The notes: generated by a model not told the origin, from the sequence alone. A DNA stretch of 64,000 nt from Streptosporangium sp. NBC_01495 (GCF_036250735.1 NZ_CP109430.1:6510001-6574000); one strand, 5' to 3'; counted from the stretch's first letter, positions 51,836 through 60,999 are shown. Translations and numbers: made by a program.

Positions 51836-54727
51836 TCACCCGGTGCGGTTCGGGGTGGCGGAGGCGAGCAGTTCGGCTATGTGCACGGCGGTGCGGTCAC
51901 TGAGCTGGTCGATCTGGGTTCGGCAGCTGAAGCCGTCGGCCAGGATCAGCGTCTCCGGCTCGGCGTCGCGCAGCGCGGGGAGCAGGACCTGCTCGGCGGC
52001 GGCGGCCGAGACGTCGTAATGGCCTCTTTCGAAGCCGAAGTTCCCGGCGAGCCCGCAGCAGCCGGAGTCCAGGACCGTGTTGTCCACGCCCGCGCGCCGC
52101 AGCAGCTCGCTGTCGGCACCGAATCCGGTGTCGGCGTGCTGGTGACAGTGCGTCTGGCTGAGGGACCGGACGTCGATTCGCGGCGGCGTGTAGTGGGGGG
52201 CGTGCCGAAGGAGGAGTTCCGCGAAGGTGTGGACGCGCTCGGCGGCGTTCCGCGCGGCCGGGGTGTCCAGCAGTCGAGGCAGGTCGGAGCGCAGGGCCGA
52301 GGTACAGCTTGGTTCCAGGCCGACGACGGGCATGTCCGGGAGGGTTTCCAGCGCCGCGACGGCACGCCCGGCCATGCGGCGGGCGATCTTGAGCTGGCCG
52401 GTGCTGATCCAGGTCAGCCCGCAGCACTGGGTGCCGGGCGGAACGTGGACCCGGAAGCCGGCGGCCTCCAGGACGGTGACGGCGGCACGCAACACGTGCG
52501 GGCTGAAGTGGTTGTTGAAGGAATCGACCCACAGCAGGACCGGCTTACCCTCGTCCACGCCGTCGCGGTGGCCGAACCAGTCCAGGAAGGTCTCGCCCGC
52601 GAAGGAGGGAATGGCGCGCTGGGACGCGATCCCGCCCAGCCGCTTGATCAGGGGCGCCAGCGATGAGCGCGTGACGGCGTTGACCAGGCGCGGGGCATGG
52701 GCGGCCAGCCGGGACCACAACGGCAGCCATCCCATGGAGTAGTGGGACAGCGGGCGCGCGCGACCGCTGTAGTGGTGGTGCAGGAACTCCGACTTGTACG
52801 TCGCCATGTCGACCCCGACGGGGCAGTCGGAGCTACAGCCCTTGCATGACAGGCACAGATCCAGTGCGTCGCGGACCTCCCGGGAGCGCCACCCATCGCT
52901 GATCACCTCGCCCTGCGTCATCTCGTACAGGAGCCGCGCACGGCCGCGGGTGGAGTCACGTTCGTCGCGGGTCACCCGGTAACTGGGGCACATCACCGAC
53001 CCGTCGGCGCTGCCGGTGCGGCACTTGCCGACGCCGACGCAGCGGCGCGCCGCGCGGCTGAAATCACCACCGTCGTCGGGGTAGGAGAACACGGTCCGCA
53101 GCGGGATCACGGTGCGGTGCGGCGTGACGCGCAGGTCGTGGTCGGAGCGTCGAGGATGGACGATCATCCCCGGATTGAGCTTGTTGTCGGGATCCCAGAT
53201 GTGCTTGAACGCTTCGAACAGGGCCACGGCCTCGCCGCTGTAGACCAGTTCCAGGAATTCCGAGCGTGCCTGCCCGTCACCGTGCTCCCCGGAAGGAGAA
53301 CCGCCGTGCTCGGCGACCAGACGGGCGGCGTCGGCCATGAAGTCGCGGAACCTCTCCGTGCCTCGGGTGGTGGCGAAGTCGAAGTTGATGCGAACGTGCA
53401 GGCAGCCTTCACCGAAGTGGCCGTAGACAGCCCCTCGCAGGCCGTAGCGAGCCATCAGGTCGTTGAATTCCCGCAGGTAGGCGCCGAGCCGCTCGGCCGG
53501 GACCGCGGCGTCCTCCCAGCCCGGCCACGCCTCCGAGCCGTCGGGGAGCCGGGTCGCCAGCCCGGCGGCGTCCTCGCGGATACCCCACAGGGCCCGCTGT
53601 TCGACCGGGTCGGCGGTGACGTACGCACCCTGGAATCCCGTGGTCCGCTCGGCCTCCTCGGCCAGCTCGGTGGCCTTGAGCAAGGCCTCTTCCGGGGTGT
53701 CCGCCCCGACCTCGGCGAACAGCCAGGCGTCCCCCTCGGGGAGGCGATCGGTGGCCGACAGGGCGGCCGGGCGTGTGACCATCCGAGTCAGGGCGCGGTC
53801 CAGCCCCTCAAGCGTCATCGGGGATCGCCGGAGCAGGAACGGCACCGCGTCCGCGGCCACGGCCGCTTCGGGGTATCCGAGTACGGCCATCGCCCGCGCA
53901 CGGGGACGCTGTACCAGGCTGAGCTTGGCCGACAGCACCACCGCGCAGGTGCCCTCGGAACCGACCAGGGCGCGCGCGAGGTTGAAGCGTGCCTCAGGCA
54001 GGATGTGCTCCAGCGCGTAACCGGACACCTGCCGTGGGAAACGGCCGAACTCGGTGCGCAGCGTGCTCAGGTTGCCCGTCGCGAGGTCGCGTACGCCGGC
54101 CAGCAGCCGGCCGCGCTCGCCGCCCTCGGCGATGGCCTCGTCCAGCTCACCACTCGTCATCGGGCCGACGGTGAGGATCGTGCCGCCGTAGGTGAGGACC
54201 TCAAGCTCGATGACGTTGTCGCTGGTGCGGCCCCAGACGATGGAGTGCGATCCGCAGGCGTTGTTGCCGATCATCCCGCCGATGGTGCATCGACTGTGGG
54301 TGGAGGGGTCCGGACCGAACGCCAGGCCGTGAGGGGCCGCGGCCGCCTGGAGGTCGTCCAGGATCACGCCGGGCTCGACCCGTGCGGTGCGCGCTCGCGG
54401 ATCGAGTTCGAGGATCCGGTTGCAGTACCTGGAGAAGTCCACGACGATCCCGGCCCCGATCGCCTGACCGGAGGTGCTGGTTCCCGCGCCACGGGAGGTC
54501 AGCGGCACGCCGTACCGCCGGCATGCCGCCACCGCCGCGATCACGTCGTCGCGGTCTCGCGGGAAGACCACGCCCAGCGGGATCCGCCGGTAGTTGGAGG
54601 CGTCCGCGGAGTACTGCGCGAGACGGCCGGGATCAGCGGTCGTCTCGCCTCGGACGGTGCGTCGCAGCGCGGCGAGGACCGCTTCGCGGGTCGGTGGCGC
54701 CGTGGCGGCCTCCGGTGTTCTCGCCAT
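51836..54727 (-). CDS. FAD-linked D-2-hydroxyglutarate dehydrogenase-like protein (YdiJ type)
   Basis: A 963-residue three-part oxidoreductase: FAD-binding PCMH domain (PLTSRGAGTSTSGQAIGAGI and IGGMIGNNACGSHSIVWGRT), FAD-linked oxidase C-terminal domain (EHGGSPSGEHGDGQARSEF), then a 4Fe-4S part (CLSCKGCSSDCPVGVDMATY) and CCG-type domains (GTQCCGLTW, SGCCGLAGNFG). E. coli YdiJ, the same architecture, oxidises D-2-hydroxyglutarate to 2-oxoglutarate. That is the step after HglS, whose gene lies divergently 1.3 kb away. The ATG at 54727 is 31 nt from a leader copy shared with hglS. Confidence 0.9.
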   Translation of the reverse strand: MARTPEAATAPPTREAVLAALRRTVRGETTADPGRLAQYSADASNYRRIPLGVVFPRDRDDVIAAVAACRRYGVPLTSRGAGTSTSGQAIGAGIVVDFSRYCNRILELDPRARTARVEPGVILDDLQAAAAPHGLAFGPDPSTHSRCTIGGMIGNNACGSHSIVWGRTSDNVIELEVLTYGGTILTVGPMTSGELDEAIAEGGERGRLLAGVRDLATGNLSTLRTEFGRFPRQVSGYALEHILPEARFNLARALVGSEGTCAVVLSAKLSLVQRPRARAMAVLGYPEAAVAADAVPFLLRRSPMTLEGLDRALTRMVTRPAALSATDRLPEGDAWLFAEVGADTPEEALLKATELAEEAERTTGFQGAYVTADPVEQRALWGIREDAAGLATRLPDGSEAWPGWEDAAVPAERLGAYLREFNDLMARYGLRGAVYGHFGEGCLHVRINFDFATTRGTERFRDFMADAARLVAEHGGSPSGEHGDGQARSEFLELVYSGEAVALFEAFKHIWDPDNKLNPGMIVHPRRSDHDLRVTPHRTVIPLRTVFSYPDDGGDFSRAARRCVGVGKCRTGSADGSVMCPSYRVTRDERDSTRGRARLLYEMTQGEVISDGWRSREVRDALDLCLSCKGCSSDCPVGVDMATYKSEFLHHHYSGRARPLSHYSMGWLPLWSRLAAHAPRLVNAVTRSSLAPLIKRLGGIASQRAIPSFAGETFLDWFGHRDGVDEGKPVLLWVDSFNNHFSPHVLRAAVTVLEAAGFRVHVPPGTQCCGLTWISTGQLKIARRMAGRAVAALETLPDMPVVGLEPSCTSALRSDLPRLLDTPAARNAAERVHTFAELLLRHAPHYTPPRIDVRSLSQTHCHQHADTGFGADSELLRRAGVDNTVLDSGCCGLAGNFGFERGHYDVSAAAAEQVLLPALRDAEPETLILADGFSCRTQIDQLSDRTAVHIAELLASATPNRTG

Positions 54728-54757
54728 GTGAGGCTCCGTTCTAAAAGGTCACGGGGA

Positions 54758-54859
54758 GCGGCCGGCAGCAGGGGGTGGGGCCGCGTTCTCAGCCTGGAGG
54801 GGAGGAATCCGAAAGCCAAGGGCAAGGAGACCGGTAGCTTTTGGCCATGAGAGCAAGAG
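54758..54859. repeat. Left arm of inverted repeat flanking lysR; leader of the FAD-dehydrogenase gene
   Basis: 54785-54859 matches the reverse complement of 55847-55921 at 73 of 75 positions. The outer part 54758-54784 also matches the right arm with small differences. The outer edge is 31 nt from the start of the FAD-dehydrogenase gene; the inner edge is 25 nt before the lysR ATG. Confidence 0.95.
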
Positions 54860-54884
54860 TTCCTTCTCCTGATGGAGCGTGCCG

Positions 54885-55811
54885 ATGTTGAATCCGACCC
54901 ACCTGCGCACCCTTGAGACGGTCTGCCGCACCGGCTCCTTCGCCGTCGCCGCACGCGAACTCGGCTACACGGCCTCCGGCGTGTCCCAGCAGATGGCGGC
55001 GCTGGAGCGAGCCTGCGGCCTTGTGCTGTTCGAGCGTGAGGTCCATGGAATCCGTCCGACCGCGGCGGCCGATCAGCTCGTGGAACGGACCGGCCGCGTG
55101 CTCGCGGTGCTCGGCGAGTTCGAGGACGAGGTGCGGGACCTGGCCGCTGGACGCGTGGGCCGCCTGCGGCTGGGAAGCTTCCCCACCGCCAGCGTGCGAC
55201 TGGTACCCGCCGCGCTGGCGGCCCTGGCCACGGACCACCCGGCGGCGGAGATCCTGCTGGAGGAGGGGGAGCCTCGGGAACTGGCCCCGATGCTCGTCAA
55301 CGGCGAGTTGGACGCCGCCCTGCTGTACGAATACGGCCATGTGCCCCAGCGGTGGCCGGAAGACCTGGTGATGGTGCCACTGCTGCACGAAGCGCTGCTG
55401 CTCCTGACGCGCCGGCGACGGCCCGCGGACACCGGTGAGGCCACGGCGCGGTTGCCGGCGATGCGTACGGAGAACTGGATCGCCAGTCGTGAAGGCACCG
55501 ACGGGGCGATCTCACTGGAGCGGCTGTGTGCCACCGCCGGTTTCGCGCCCGCCATAACGCGGCGCAGCAACAACTACGACGTCGTGCGGCAGCTGGTCGG
55601 AGCGGGCCTGGGTGTGGCCGTCGTGCCCGCGCTGGGACACATCCCCGACGAACGCGTCCACGCCCAGGCCGTCGATTCCGCGCCGGCCCACCGCCGTGTC
55701 CTGATGGCCTATCGCAGGGCCAACGTCAACCCGCTCCTGCAGCCGGCGTTGCGGGCCATCAGGGCGGCCGTCCCGAGGAACCGTCCCTGGCTCGCCCCGC
55801 CGCAGGGATGA
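54885..55811 (+). CDS. LysR-family regulator inside the inverted repeat
   Basis: A 308-residue LysR protein. THLRTLETVCRTGSFAVAAR and YTASGVSQQMAALERACGLV form the helix-turn-helix; GRLRLGSFPTASVRLVPAAL starts the effector domain. The ATG at 54885 has GGAG 7 nt upstream. It stands between the divergent catabolic genes hglS and the D-2-hydroxyglutarate dehydrogenase gene, with a matching leader on each side, so it very likely controls both. The inducer might be lysine, 2-oxoadipate or 2-hydroxyglutarate. Confidence 0.9.
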   Translation: MLNPTHLRTLETVCRTGSFAVAARELGYTASGVSQQMAALERACGLVLFEREVHGIRPTAAADQLVERTGRVLAVLGEFEDEVRDLAAGRVGRLRLGSFPTASVRLVPAALAALATDHPAAEILLEEGEPRELAPMLVNGELDAALLYEYGHVPQRWPEDLVMVPLLHEALLLLTRRRRPADTGEATARLPAMRTENWIASREGTDGAISLERLCATAGFAPAITRRSNNYDVVRQLVGAGLGVAVVPALGHIPDERVHAQAVDSAPAHRRVLMAYRRANVNPLLQPALRAIRAAVPRNRPWLAPPQG

Positions 55812-55846
55812 TCGGGCCGCCCCAAGGGAGTCCCAAGAGAAAGGAG

Positions 55847-55960
55847 CTCTTGCTCTCACGGCCAAAAGCTACCGGTCTCCTTGGCCTTGGCTTTCGGATT
55901 CCTCCCCTCCAGGCTGAGAACCCCGGCTGAGAACGCGGCCCCGCCCCCGCTGCCGGCCGC
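55847..55960. repeat. Right arm of inverted repeat flanking lysR; leader of hglS
   Basis: Near-identical reverse complement of the left arm. It differs by two substitutions in the 75-bp core and by a 13-nt duplication (CGGCTGAGAAC repeated) near 55921-55934. The outer edge is 38 nt from the hglS ATG, much like the left arm's 31 nt. Confidence 0.95.
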
Positions 55961-55997
55961 GTCCCGTTCCACGGAACGACCACACCAGGAGGCTCGC

Positions 55998-57389
55998 ATG
56001 ATCCCCACTTGGCGGCTGCGCGCCGCATTCGCCCATCGCCTGTCGGACATGTACGGAACCGAGGTACCCGCCTACACCACGCTCCTCGACGTCGCCGGCG
56101 AGGTCAACCACGAGGCCGCACGCGAGAACGCCGACGCCGAACGCCTCGGGAGTATCGAACGGGTCACCGCGGAACGCCACGGCGCCATTCGCGTCGGTAC
56201 CCCTCAGGAGATGCGTCAGGCGGCCCAGATCTTCGCCGCCCTCGGCATGCACCCGGCAGGTTTCTACGACCTGCGTGACGCGGCCTCCAGTGCCATACCG
56301 GTGATCTCCACCGCCTTCCGCCCCCTGGACGCCGCCGAACTGGCCCGCAACCCCTTCCGGGTCTTCACCTCGCTGCTCACTCCCGCCGATCGCCGCTTCT
56401 TCGACGCCGATCTGCAGGCCCGCCTGGAGACGTTCCTCTCCCGCCGCGAGATCTTCGCACCGGAACTGCTCGACCTCGCCCACCGCGCCGAACACGAGGC
56501 GGGACTGCCCCGGGAACAGGCCGAACGCTTCCTCACCCTGGCCGTCGCCGCCTTCGAACTGTCCGCCGAACCCGTCGACCAGACCTGGTATGCCGAACTG
56601 GAACGCGTCTCCGCCGTCGCCGCCGACATCGGCGGCGTGTCCAGCACTCACATCAACCACCTCACCCCTCGCGTACTGGACATCGACCGGCTCTACCGGC
56701 GCATGGGAGACCGTGGGATCGCCATGATCGACGAAATCCAGGGCCCTCCACGCTGGGAGGGGCCGGACGTCCTGCTGCGCCAGACCTCCTTCCGCGCGCT
56801 CGCCGAACCGCGAAGGTTCCGCCGACCCGACGGCGGCGTCACCACCGGTTCCCTGCGCGTCCGCTTCGGCGAGGTCGAGGCCCGCGGCATCGCCCTCACC
56901 CAGGTGGGACGCGCACTGTACGACGAACTCATCGCCGAGACCGATCGGCGGCTCGCCGACCACCCCGGCGCCTCCGGACAGGACCTGGCCCGCGACATCT
57001 GGCGGGCCCGCTTTCCTCACGACGAGCGTCAACTGGCCGCCGAGAAAATGGCGTACTTCACCTACCAACCGGCCACGAGACGTCCCCGCGACGGGCAGCG
57101 GCCGCCCGCGGACCTCCCCGGTCTGCTGGAGGGGGGCTGGATCACCGCCGACCCCATCGTCTACGAGGACTTCCTGCCCCGCTCGGCCGCTGGGATCTTC
57201 CAATCCAACCTCGCCAACGAGGGCACCCGGGACACCACCCGGAGCGGGGCCCACTACGACGCGCGCCGGCTCTCCGAGACCATCGAGCGCCCTATCCACG
57301 ACCCCTTCGACCTCTACGCGGCGCAGCAGAACGACTCCCTGCGCCTGGCCCGCCGGGCACTCGGGCTGTCCCCCTCGGCCGACGGCTGA
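55998..57389 (+). CDS. hglS: 2-oxoadipate dioxygenase/decarboxylase (HglS, DUF1338)
   Basis: A 463-residue DUF1338 protein. The Pseudomonas putida family member turns 2-oxoadipate plus O2 into D-2-hydroxyglutarate and CO2 using non-haem iron. The metal-site region GGVSSTHINHLTPRVLDID supplies the first His and the conserved Arg; SLRVRFGEVEARGIALT includes the acidic ligand; EDFLPRSAAGIFQSN is a late conserved block. The ATG follows AGGAGG by 6 nt. An upstream in-frame ATG at 55881 lies inside the repeated leader and is unlikely. Its product is the substrate of the YdiJ-like enzyme encoded divergently. Confidence 0.9.
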   Translation: MIPTWRLRAAFAHRLSDMYGTEVPAYTTLLDVAGEVNHEAARENADAERLGSIERVTAERHGAIRVGTPQEMRQAAQIFAALGMHPAGFYDLRDAASSAIPVISTAFRPLDAAELARNPFRVFTSLLTPADRRFFDADLQARLETFLSRREIFAPELLDLAHRAEHEAGLPREQAERFLTLAVAAFELSAEPVDQTWYAELERVSAVAADIGGVSSTHINHLTPRVLDIDRLYRRMGDRGIAMIDEIQGPPRWEGPDVLLRQTSFRALAEPRRFRRPDGGVTTGSLRVRFGEVEARGIALTQVGRALYDELIAETDRRLADHPGASGQDLARDIWRARFPHDERQLAAEKMAYFTYQPATRRPRDGQRPPADLPGLLEGGWITADPIVYEDFLPRSAAGIFQSNLANEGTRDTTRSGAHYDARRLSETIERPIHDPFDLYAAQQNDSLRLARRALGLSPSADG

Positions 57390-57456
57390 CCCCCGACGAA
57401 TCCCAGCACGATCACCCACGGCGGCGCGGCGGCGCACAGGGGACCGGCCAACCGCG

Positions 57457-57504
57457 CGGGCCTGATCGGACCCTGAGAGACGGGCCTGATCGGACCCTGA
57501 GAGA
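57457..57504. repeat. Exact 24-bp tandem duplication
   Basis: CGGGCCTGATCGGACCCTGA plus GAGA occurs twice in direct succession (57457-57480 and 57481-57504), between the convergent ends of hglS and der, just before the terminator hairpin. Confidence 0.9.
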
Positions 57505-57510
57505 AAAAGA

Positions 57511-57542
57511 CGAACGGCCCGGCGGAGAGGCCGGGCCGTTCG
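57511..57542. terminator. Bidirectional hairpin terminator between hglS and der
   Basis: Perfect 13-bp arms (CGAACGGCCCGGC and its complement) around GGAGAG. An A5 run stands on the left side, which reads as a U run for the leftward der transcript. Confidence 0.9.
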
Positions 57543-57553
57543 CGGTGAGGTTC

Positions 57554-58981
57554 TTACTTCTTCTTCTGCCCCTGGCGCTTCTCGCGGATCTTCATGGTGA
57601 CCTCGATGGGCGACCCGGCGAAGCCGAACTCCTCGCGGATCCGGCGCTCGATGAAGCGGCGGTAGGTCTCCTCCAGGAAGCCCGAGGTGAACAGCACGAA
57701 CTTCGGCGGCTCCGTCGACGCCTGCGTGGCGAAGAGGATCTTGGGCTGCTTGCCGCTGCGGACCGGAGGCGGGGTGGCCGCGACCAGGTCGGTCAGGAAG
57801 GCGTTGAGCCTGGCGGTGGGCACCCGGGTCGCCCAGGAGTCGAGCGCCTTCTCGATCGCGGGGACGATCCGGTCGACGTGCCAGCCGTTCTTCGCGGAGA
57901 TGTTGATCCGCAGCGCCCACGGCACGCGGACGAGCTGGCGGTCGATCTCCTTCTCCAGGTAGTAGCGGCGGTCCTCGTCGAGCAGGTCCCACTTGTTGAA
58001 CGCCACGACCATGCACCGGCCGGACTCGATCACCAGGGAGATGATCCGCAGGTCCTGCTCGGTCAGCACGTCGCTGGCGTCGATGAGCACCACCGCGATC
58101 TCCGAGCGCTCCAGGGCCCCCCGGGTGCGCATGCTCGCGTAGAAGTCGGCGCCCTTGAGCTCGCGGTCGCGCCGCCTGATCCCGGCGGTGTCGACGAAGC
58201 GCCAGGTCTTGCCGCCGAGCTCAATCAGCTCGTCCACCGGGTCGCGGGTGGTGCCCGCCATCGGGTCGACGAGCACGCGCTCGGAGCCCGCCAGCTTGTT
58301 CAGCAGCGAGGACTTGCCCACGTTGGGCTTGCCGACCAGGGCGACCCTGCGCGGACCGCGCTCGGGGCCGAAGCGCTGCTCGGGCGTCTCCGGCAGCTTC
58401 TCGAGGATCACGTCCAGCAGGTCGCCGCTGGAGCGGCCGTGCAGGGCCGAGACCGGCTGCGGCTCGCCCAGGCCGAGGGCCCACAGCCCGGCGGCCTCCA
58501 GCTCCATCTGCTGGTTGTCGACCTTGTTGGCGGCGAGGATGACCGGCTTGCCGGACCCGCGCAGCACGTGGCCGACGATCTCGTCCGCGTCGGTCACGCC
58601 CACGACGGCGTCGACCACGAACAGGATCACGTCGGCCAACTCGGCCGCGACCTGGGCCTGCTCGGCGATCTTCAGCGCCATGCCGGTCGCCTCGGGGTCC
58701 CAGCCGCCGGTGTCGACCACCGTGAACCGGCGCCCCCGCCAGGTGGCGTCGTAGGTGACCCGGTCGCGGGTCACCCCCGGCACGTCCTCCACGACCGCCT
58801 CCCGGCGGCCGATGATCCGGTTGACCAGGGTGGACTTGCCCACGTTGGGGCGGCCCACCACGGCCACGACCGGCTGCGGGGCCGTGTCGGGCCCCACATC
58901 CCGCTGAGAGCTGTCATCGGTCCCCGAATCGGCGAGCTCCGCGTCGATCCAGCCGTTTTCGTCGTCGTATACCCCGGTCAC
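57554..58981 (-). CDS. der: Ribosome biogenesis GTPase Der (EngA)
   Basis: A 475-residue double GTPase needed for 50S ribosome assembly. First G domain: VVGRPNVGKSTLVNRI, DTGG, NKVD. Second: LVGKPNVGKSSLLNKL, DTAG, NKWD. A KH-like C-terminal domain ends in a basic tail (KIREKRQGQKKK). The first 35 residues are an acidic extension found in actinobacterial Der. The GTG at 58981 overlaps the cmk stop (GTGA). Confidence 0.96.
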   Translation of the reverse strand: MTGVYDDENGWIDAELADSGTDDSSQRDVGPDTAPQPVVAVVGRPNVGKSTLVNRIIGRREAVVEDVPGVTRDRVTYDATWRGRRFTVVDTGGWDPEATGMALKIAEQAQVAAELADVILFVVDAVVGVTDADEIVGHVLRGSGKPVILAANKVDNQQMELEAAGLWALGLGEPQPVSALHGRSSGDLLDVILEKLPETPEQRFGPERGPRRVALVGKPNVGKSSLLNKLAGSERVLVDPMAGTTRDPVDELIELGGKTWRFVDTAGIRRRDRELKGADFYASMRTRGALERSEIAVVLIDASDVLTEQDLRIISLVIESGRCMVVAFNKWDLLDEDRRYYLEKEIDRQLVRVPWALRINISAKNGWHVDRIVPAIEKALDSWATRVPTARLNAFLTDLVAATPPPVRSGKQPKILFATQASTEPPKFVLFTSGFLEETYRRFIERRIREEFGFAGSPIEVTMKIREKRQGQKKK

Positions 58982-59634
58982 GCCTTTTCCTTAATCACAC
59001 GCAGTATTTCGGCGATGACCTCTTCGAGGTTCAGCGCCGTGGTGTCGAGCTCGACGGCGTCGGCCGCCTTCGCCAGCGGGTCTGCCTTCCTGGTCGAGTC
59101 GAGGGTGTCCCGGCGGGCCATCGCGGCCCGCTGCGCCGCCACCGTGGTGCCGGTGAGCTCCGCCGTGCGGCGCAGTGCCCTGGCGTCCGCGCTCGCGGTC
59201 AGGTAGATCTTGACCGCGGCGCCGGGCGCCACCACCGTGCCGATGTCACGGCCCTCGACGACGATTCCACCCGAGCCGATGATCTCACGCTGCTCGGCCA
59301 CCAGACGGCGCCGCACCTCGGGCACCGCGCTGACCGCCGAGACGGCCGCGGTGACCTCGGCGGTGCGGATCGGCGCGACGGCGTCGACGCCGTCGACCGC
59401 CACCACGGGGGCCTCCGGGTCGGTGCCCAGCGTGAGCACCGGGTCGAGCGCCCTGGCCGCGATCGCCTCGGGGTCCGCGAGGTCGACCCCCCGCTGGATC
59501 ATCCACCAGGTGATCGCCCTGTACATCGCCCCGGTGTCGAGATAGCGCAGCCCCAAGGCCCGCGCCACCCCTCGTGACGCGCTCGACTTGCCCGATCCCG
59601 AAGGACCGTCCATGGCGACGACCAGTCCGGTCAC
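58978..59634 (-). CDS. cmk: Cytidylate kinase
   Basis: A 218-residue (d)CMP kinase. The P-loop reads AMDGPSGSGKSSASRG, the CMP-binding part LRYLDTGAMYRAITWWM, and VEGRDIGTVVAPGAAVKIYL follows. The GTG at 59634 matches the family start (TGLVVAMDGPSG). It precedes der with a 4-bp overlap, the standard actinobacterial pair. The 282 bp upstream hold no gene I can support. Confidence 0.95.
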   Translation of the reverse strand: MTGLVVAMDGPSGSGKSSASRGVARALGLRYLDTGAMYRAITWWMIQRGVDLADPEAIAARALDPVLTLGTDPEAPVVAVDGVDAVAPIRTAEVTAAVSAVSAVPEVRRRLVAEQREIIGSGGIVVEGRDIGTVVAPGAAVKIYLTASADARALRRTAELTGTTVAAQRAAMARRDTLDSTRKADPLAKAADAVELDTTALNLEEVIAEILRVIKEKA

Positions 59635-59916
59635 GACGCCTCTCCCTTGCAGCCCGCTTCAGTTGTCCGTACGAGGCTACCGGGAGCGGGGAAGGAACCG
59701 CGCATCGAGCGAGAAGGCGGATGCCCGCCCCGGACATGAGCGGGCCTCACGAAGATCGCCACGGCGGTACGGGCGGACGCGGTGGCGGGCCGGCCGAACC
59801 CCCGGTGGATCATCGGGGAAACGCCGCGTGCGCGTGGTCACACAGCGGCGAGATCACGCGGAGACGACACCACGCGGAAGCGAGGCCGGGCAGAGGTTGA
59901 GATCACCCGGAAGGGG

Positions 59917-60999
59917 TCACGGCAGGTGCCAGCCGTTCGCCCGCAGGGCCTCGGCCAGCGCCGTCACCGCCTCCGGCTGCACCCAGAGCTCGGCGGCACC
60001 CAGCGGCAGGCCGGGGGCGTGCTCAAGCCTGACGTCCTCGATGTTGACGCCCGCCTCCTTGGCCACCTGGAACAGCCGGGCCAGCTCACCGGGACGGTCG
60101 CCGACGATGACCTGGACGACCGCGTAGGTGCGCGCGGGACCGCCGTGCTTGCCGGGAATCCTGCCCGTGCCCGTGACGCCCCGGTACAGCAGCTCGGTGA
60201 CGCGGGCCATGGCGTCGGGATCGTCGGAGGCGGCCGAGGCGCGGAGGGAGGACGCCGCGGCGGCCAGGTCGGCCGCCACCGCCTCCAGCACCTCGGCCAC
60301 CGGCAGCGCGTTGCCCGACAGGATCCCGGTCCAGAGCCTCGGGTCGCTCGCCGCGACGCGGGTGACGTCGCGCACCCCGGGACCGGCCAGGCCGAGCGCG
60401 GTGACCGGCGCCTCCGCGAGACGGGCGGCCACCGCGGAGGCGGCCACGTGGGGGGCGTGCGAGACGACCGCGACGGCCCTGTCGTGCTCCTCGGCGCCGA
60501 CCCTGACCGCCTCGCCGCCACAGAGCTTGACGAGCCCGTACAGAGCCTCCAGGGCGTCGGGCGAGGTCTCCTCGGTCGGGCACAGCGCCCACGGGCGCCC
60601 GAGGAACAGGTCGGCCCGCGCCGCGGCGGGCCCGGAGCGCTCGCGTCCGGCGAGCGGGTGCCCGGCGACATAGGTCGTCAGGTCGCAGCCGAGGCTCGCG
60701 GCCTCCCGGAGCGGGAGCGCCTTGACGCTGGCCACGTCGGTGTAGAAACGGGCCGCGCCGGCCTCCTGGAGGGCGGCGAGCCGCCCGGCGACCACCTGCG
60801 GCGGAACCGCGATGATCGCGATGTCCACGGTCACGCCCTCGGCCCACTCGACCCCGGCGCCCAGCTCCCGCGCCAGCCGCAGGGATCCCGCGTCGCGGTC
60901 GGCCAGGTGGACGGCCACGCCCTGCTCGCGCAGGGCCAGGGCGATCGAGGTGCCGATCAGGCCCGTACCGACGACCAGGACGCTTTCGAGACCGCTCAC
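59917..60999 (-). CDS. tyrA: Prephenate dehydrogenase with ACT domain
   Basis: A 360-residue enzyme making 4-hydroxyphenylpyruvate for tyrosine. The NAD site is VLVVGTGLIGTSIALALREQ; TDVASVKALP and YVAGHPLAGRERSG hold the catalytic His. A C-terminal ACT-like domain (VIVGDRPGELARLFQVAKEA) probably gives feedback control. The GTG at 60999 follows GGAGG by 7 nt; the longer open frame upstream has no homology. It lies 34 bp after aroH. Confidence 0.94.
   Translation of the reverse strand: MSGLESVLVVGTGLIGTSIALALREQGVAVHLADRDAGSLRLARELGAGVEWAEGVTVDIAIIAVPPQVVAGRLAALQEAGAARFYTDVASVKALPLREAASLGCDLTTYVAGHPLAGRERSGPAAARADLFLGRPWALCPTEETSPDALEALYGLVKLCGGEAVRVGAEEHDRAVAVVSHAPHVAASAVAARLAEAPVTALGLAGPGVRDVTRVAASDPRLWTGILSGNALPVAEVLEAVAADLAAAASSLRASAASDDPDAMARVTELLYRGVTGTGRIPGKHGGPARTYAVVQVIVGDRPGELARLFQVAKEAGVNIEDVRLEHAPGLPLGAAELWVQPEAVTALAEALRANGWHLP

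Noticed and set aside
54785..55921. Insertion sequence with terminal inverted repeats
   Set aside because: The enclosed gene is a LysR regulator, not a transposase, and I see no target-site duplication. Cassette mobility stays only a hypothesis in the finding.
55847..55960. A riboswitch shared by hglS and the FAD-dehydrogenase gene
   Set aside because: I could match no known class, and the one obvious stem in the right arm is broken in the left arm without a compensating change.
59635..59916. A small gene between cmk and tyrA
   Set aside because: Open frames are short, Arg-rich and without a ribosome site; the stretch looks like plain spacer.
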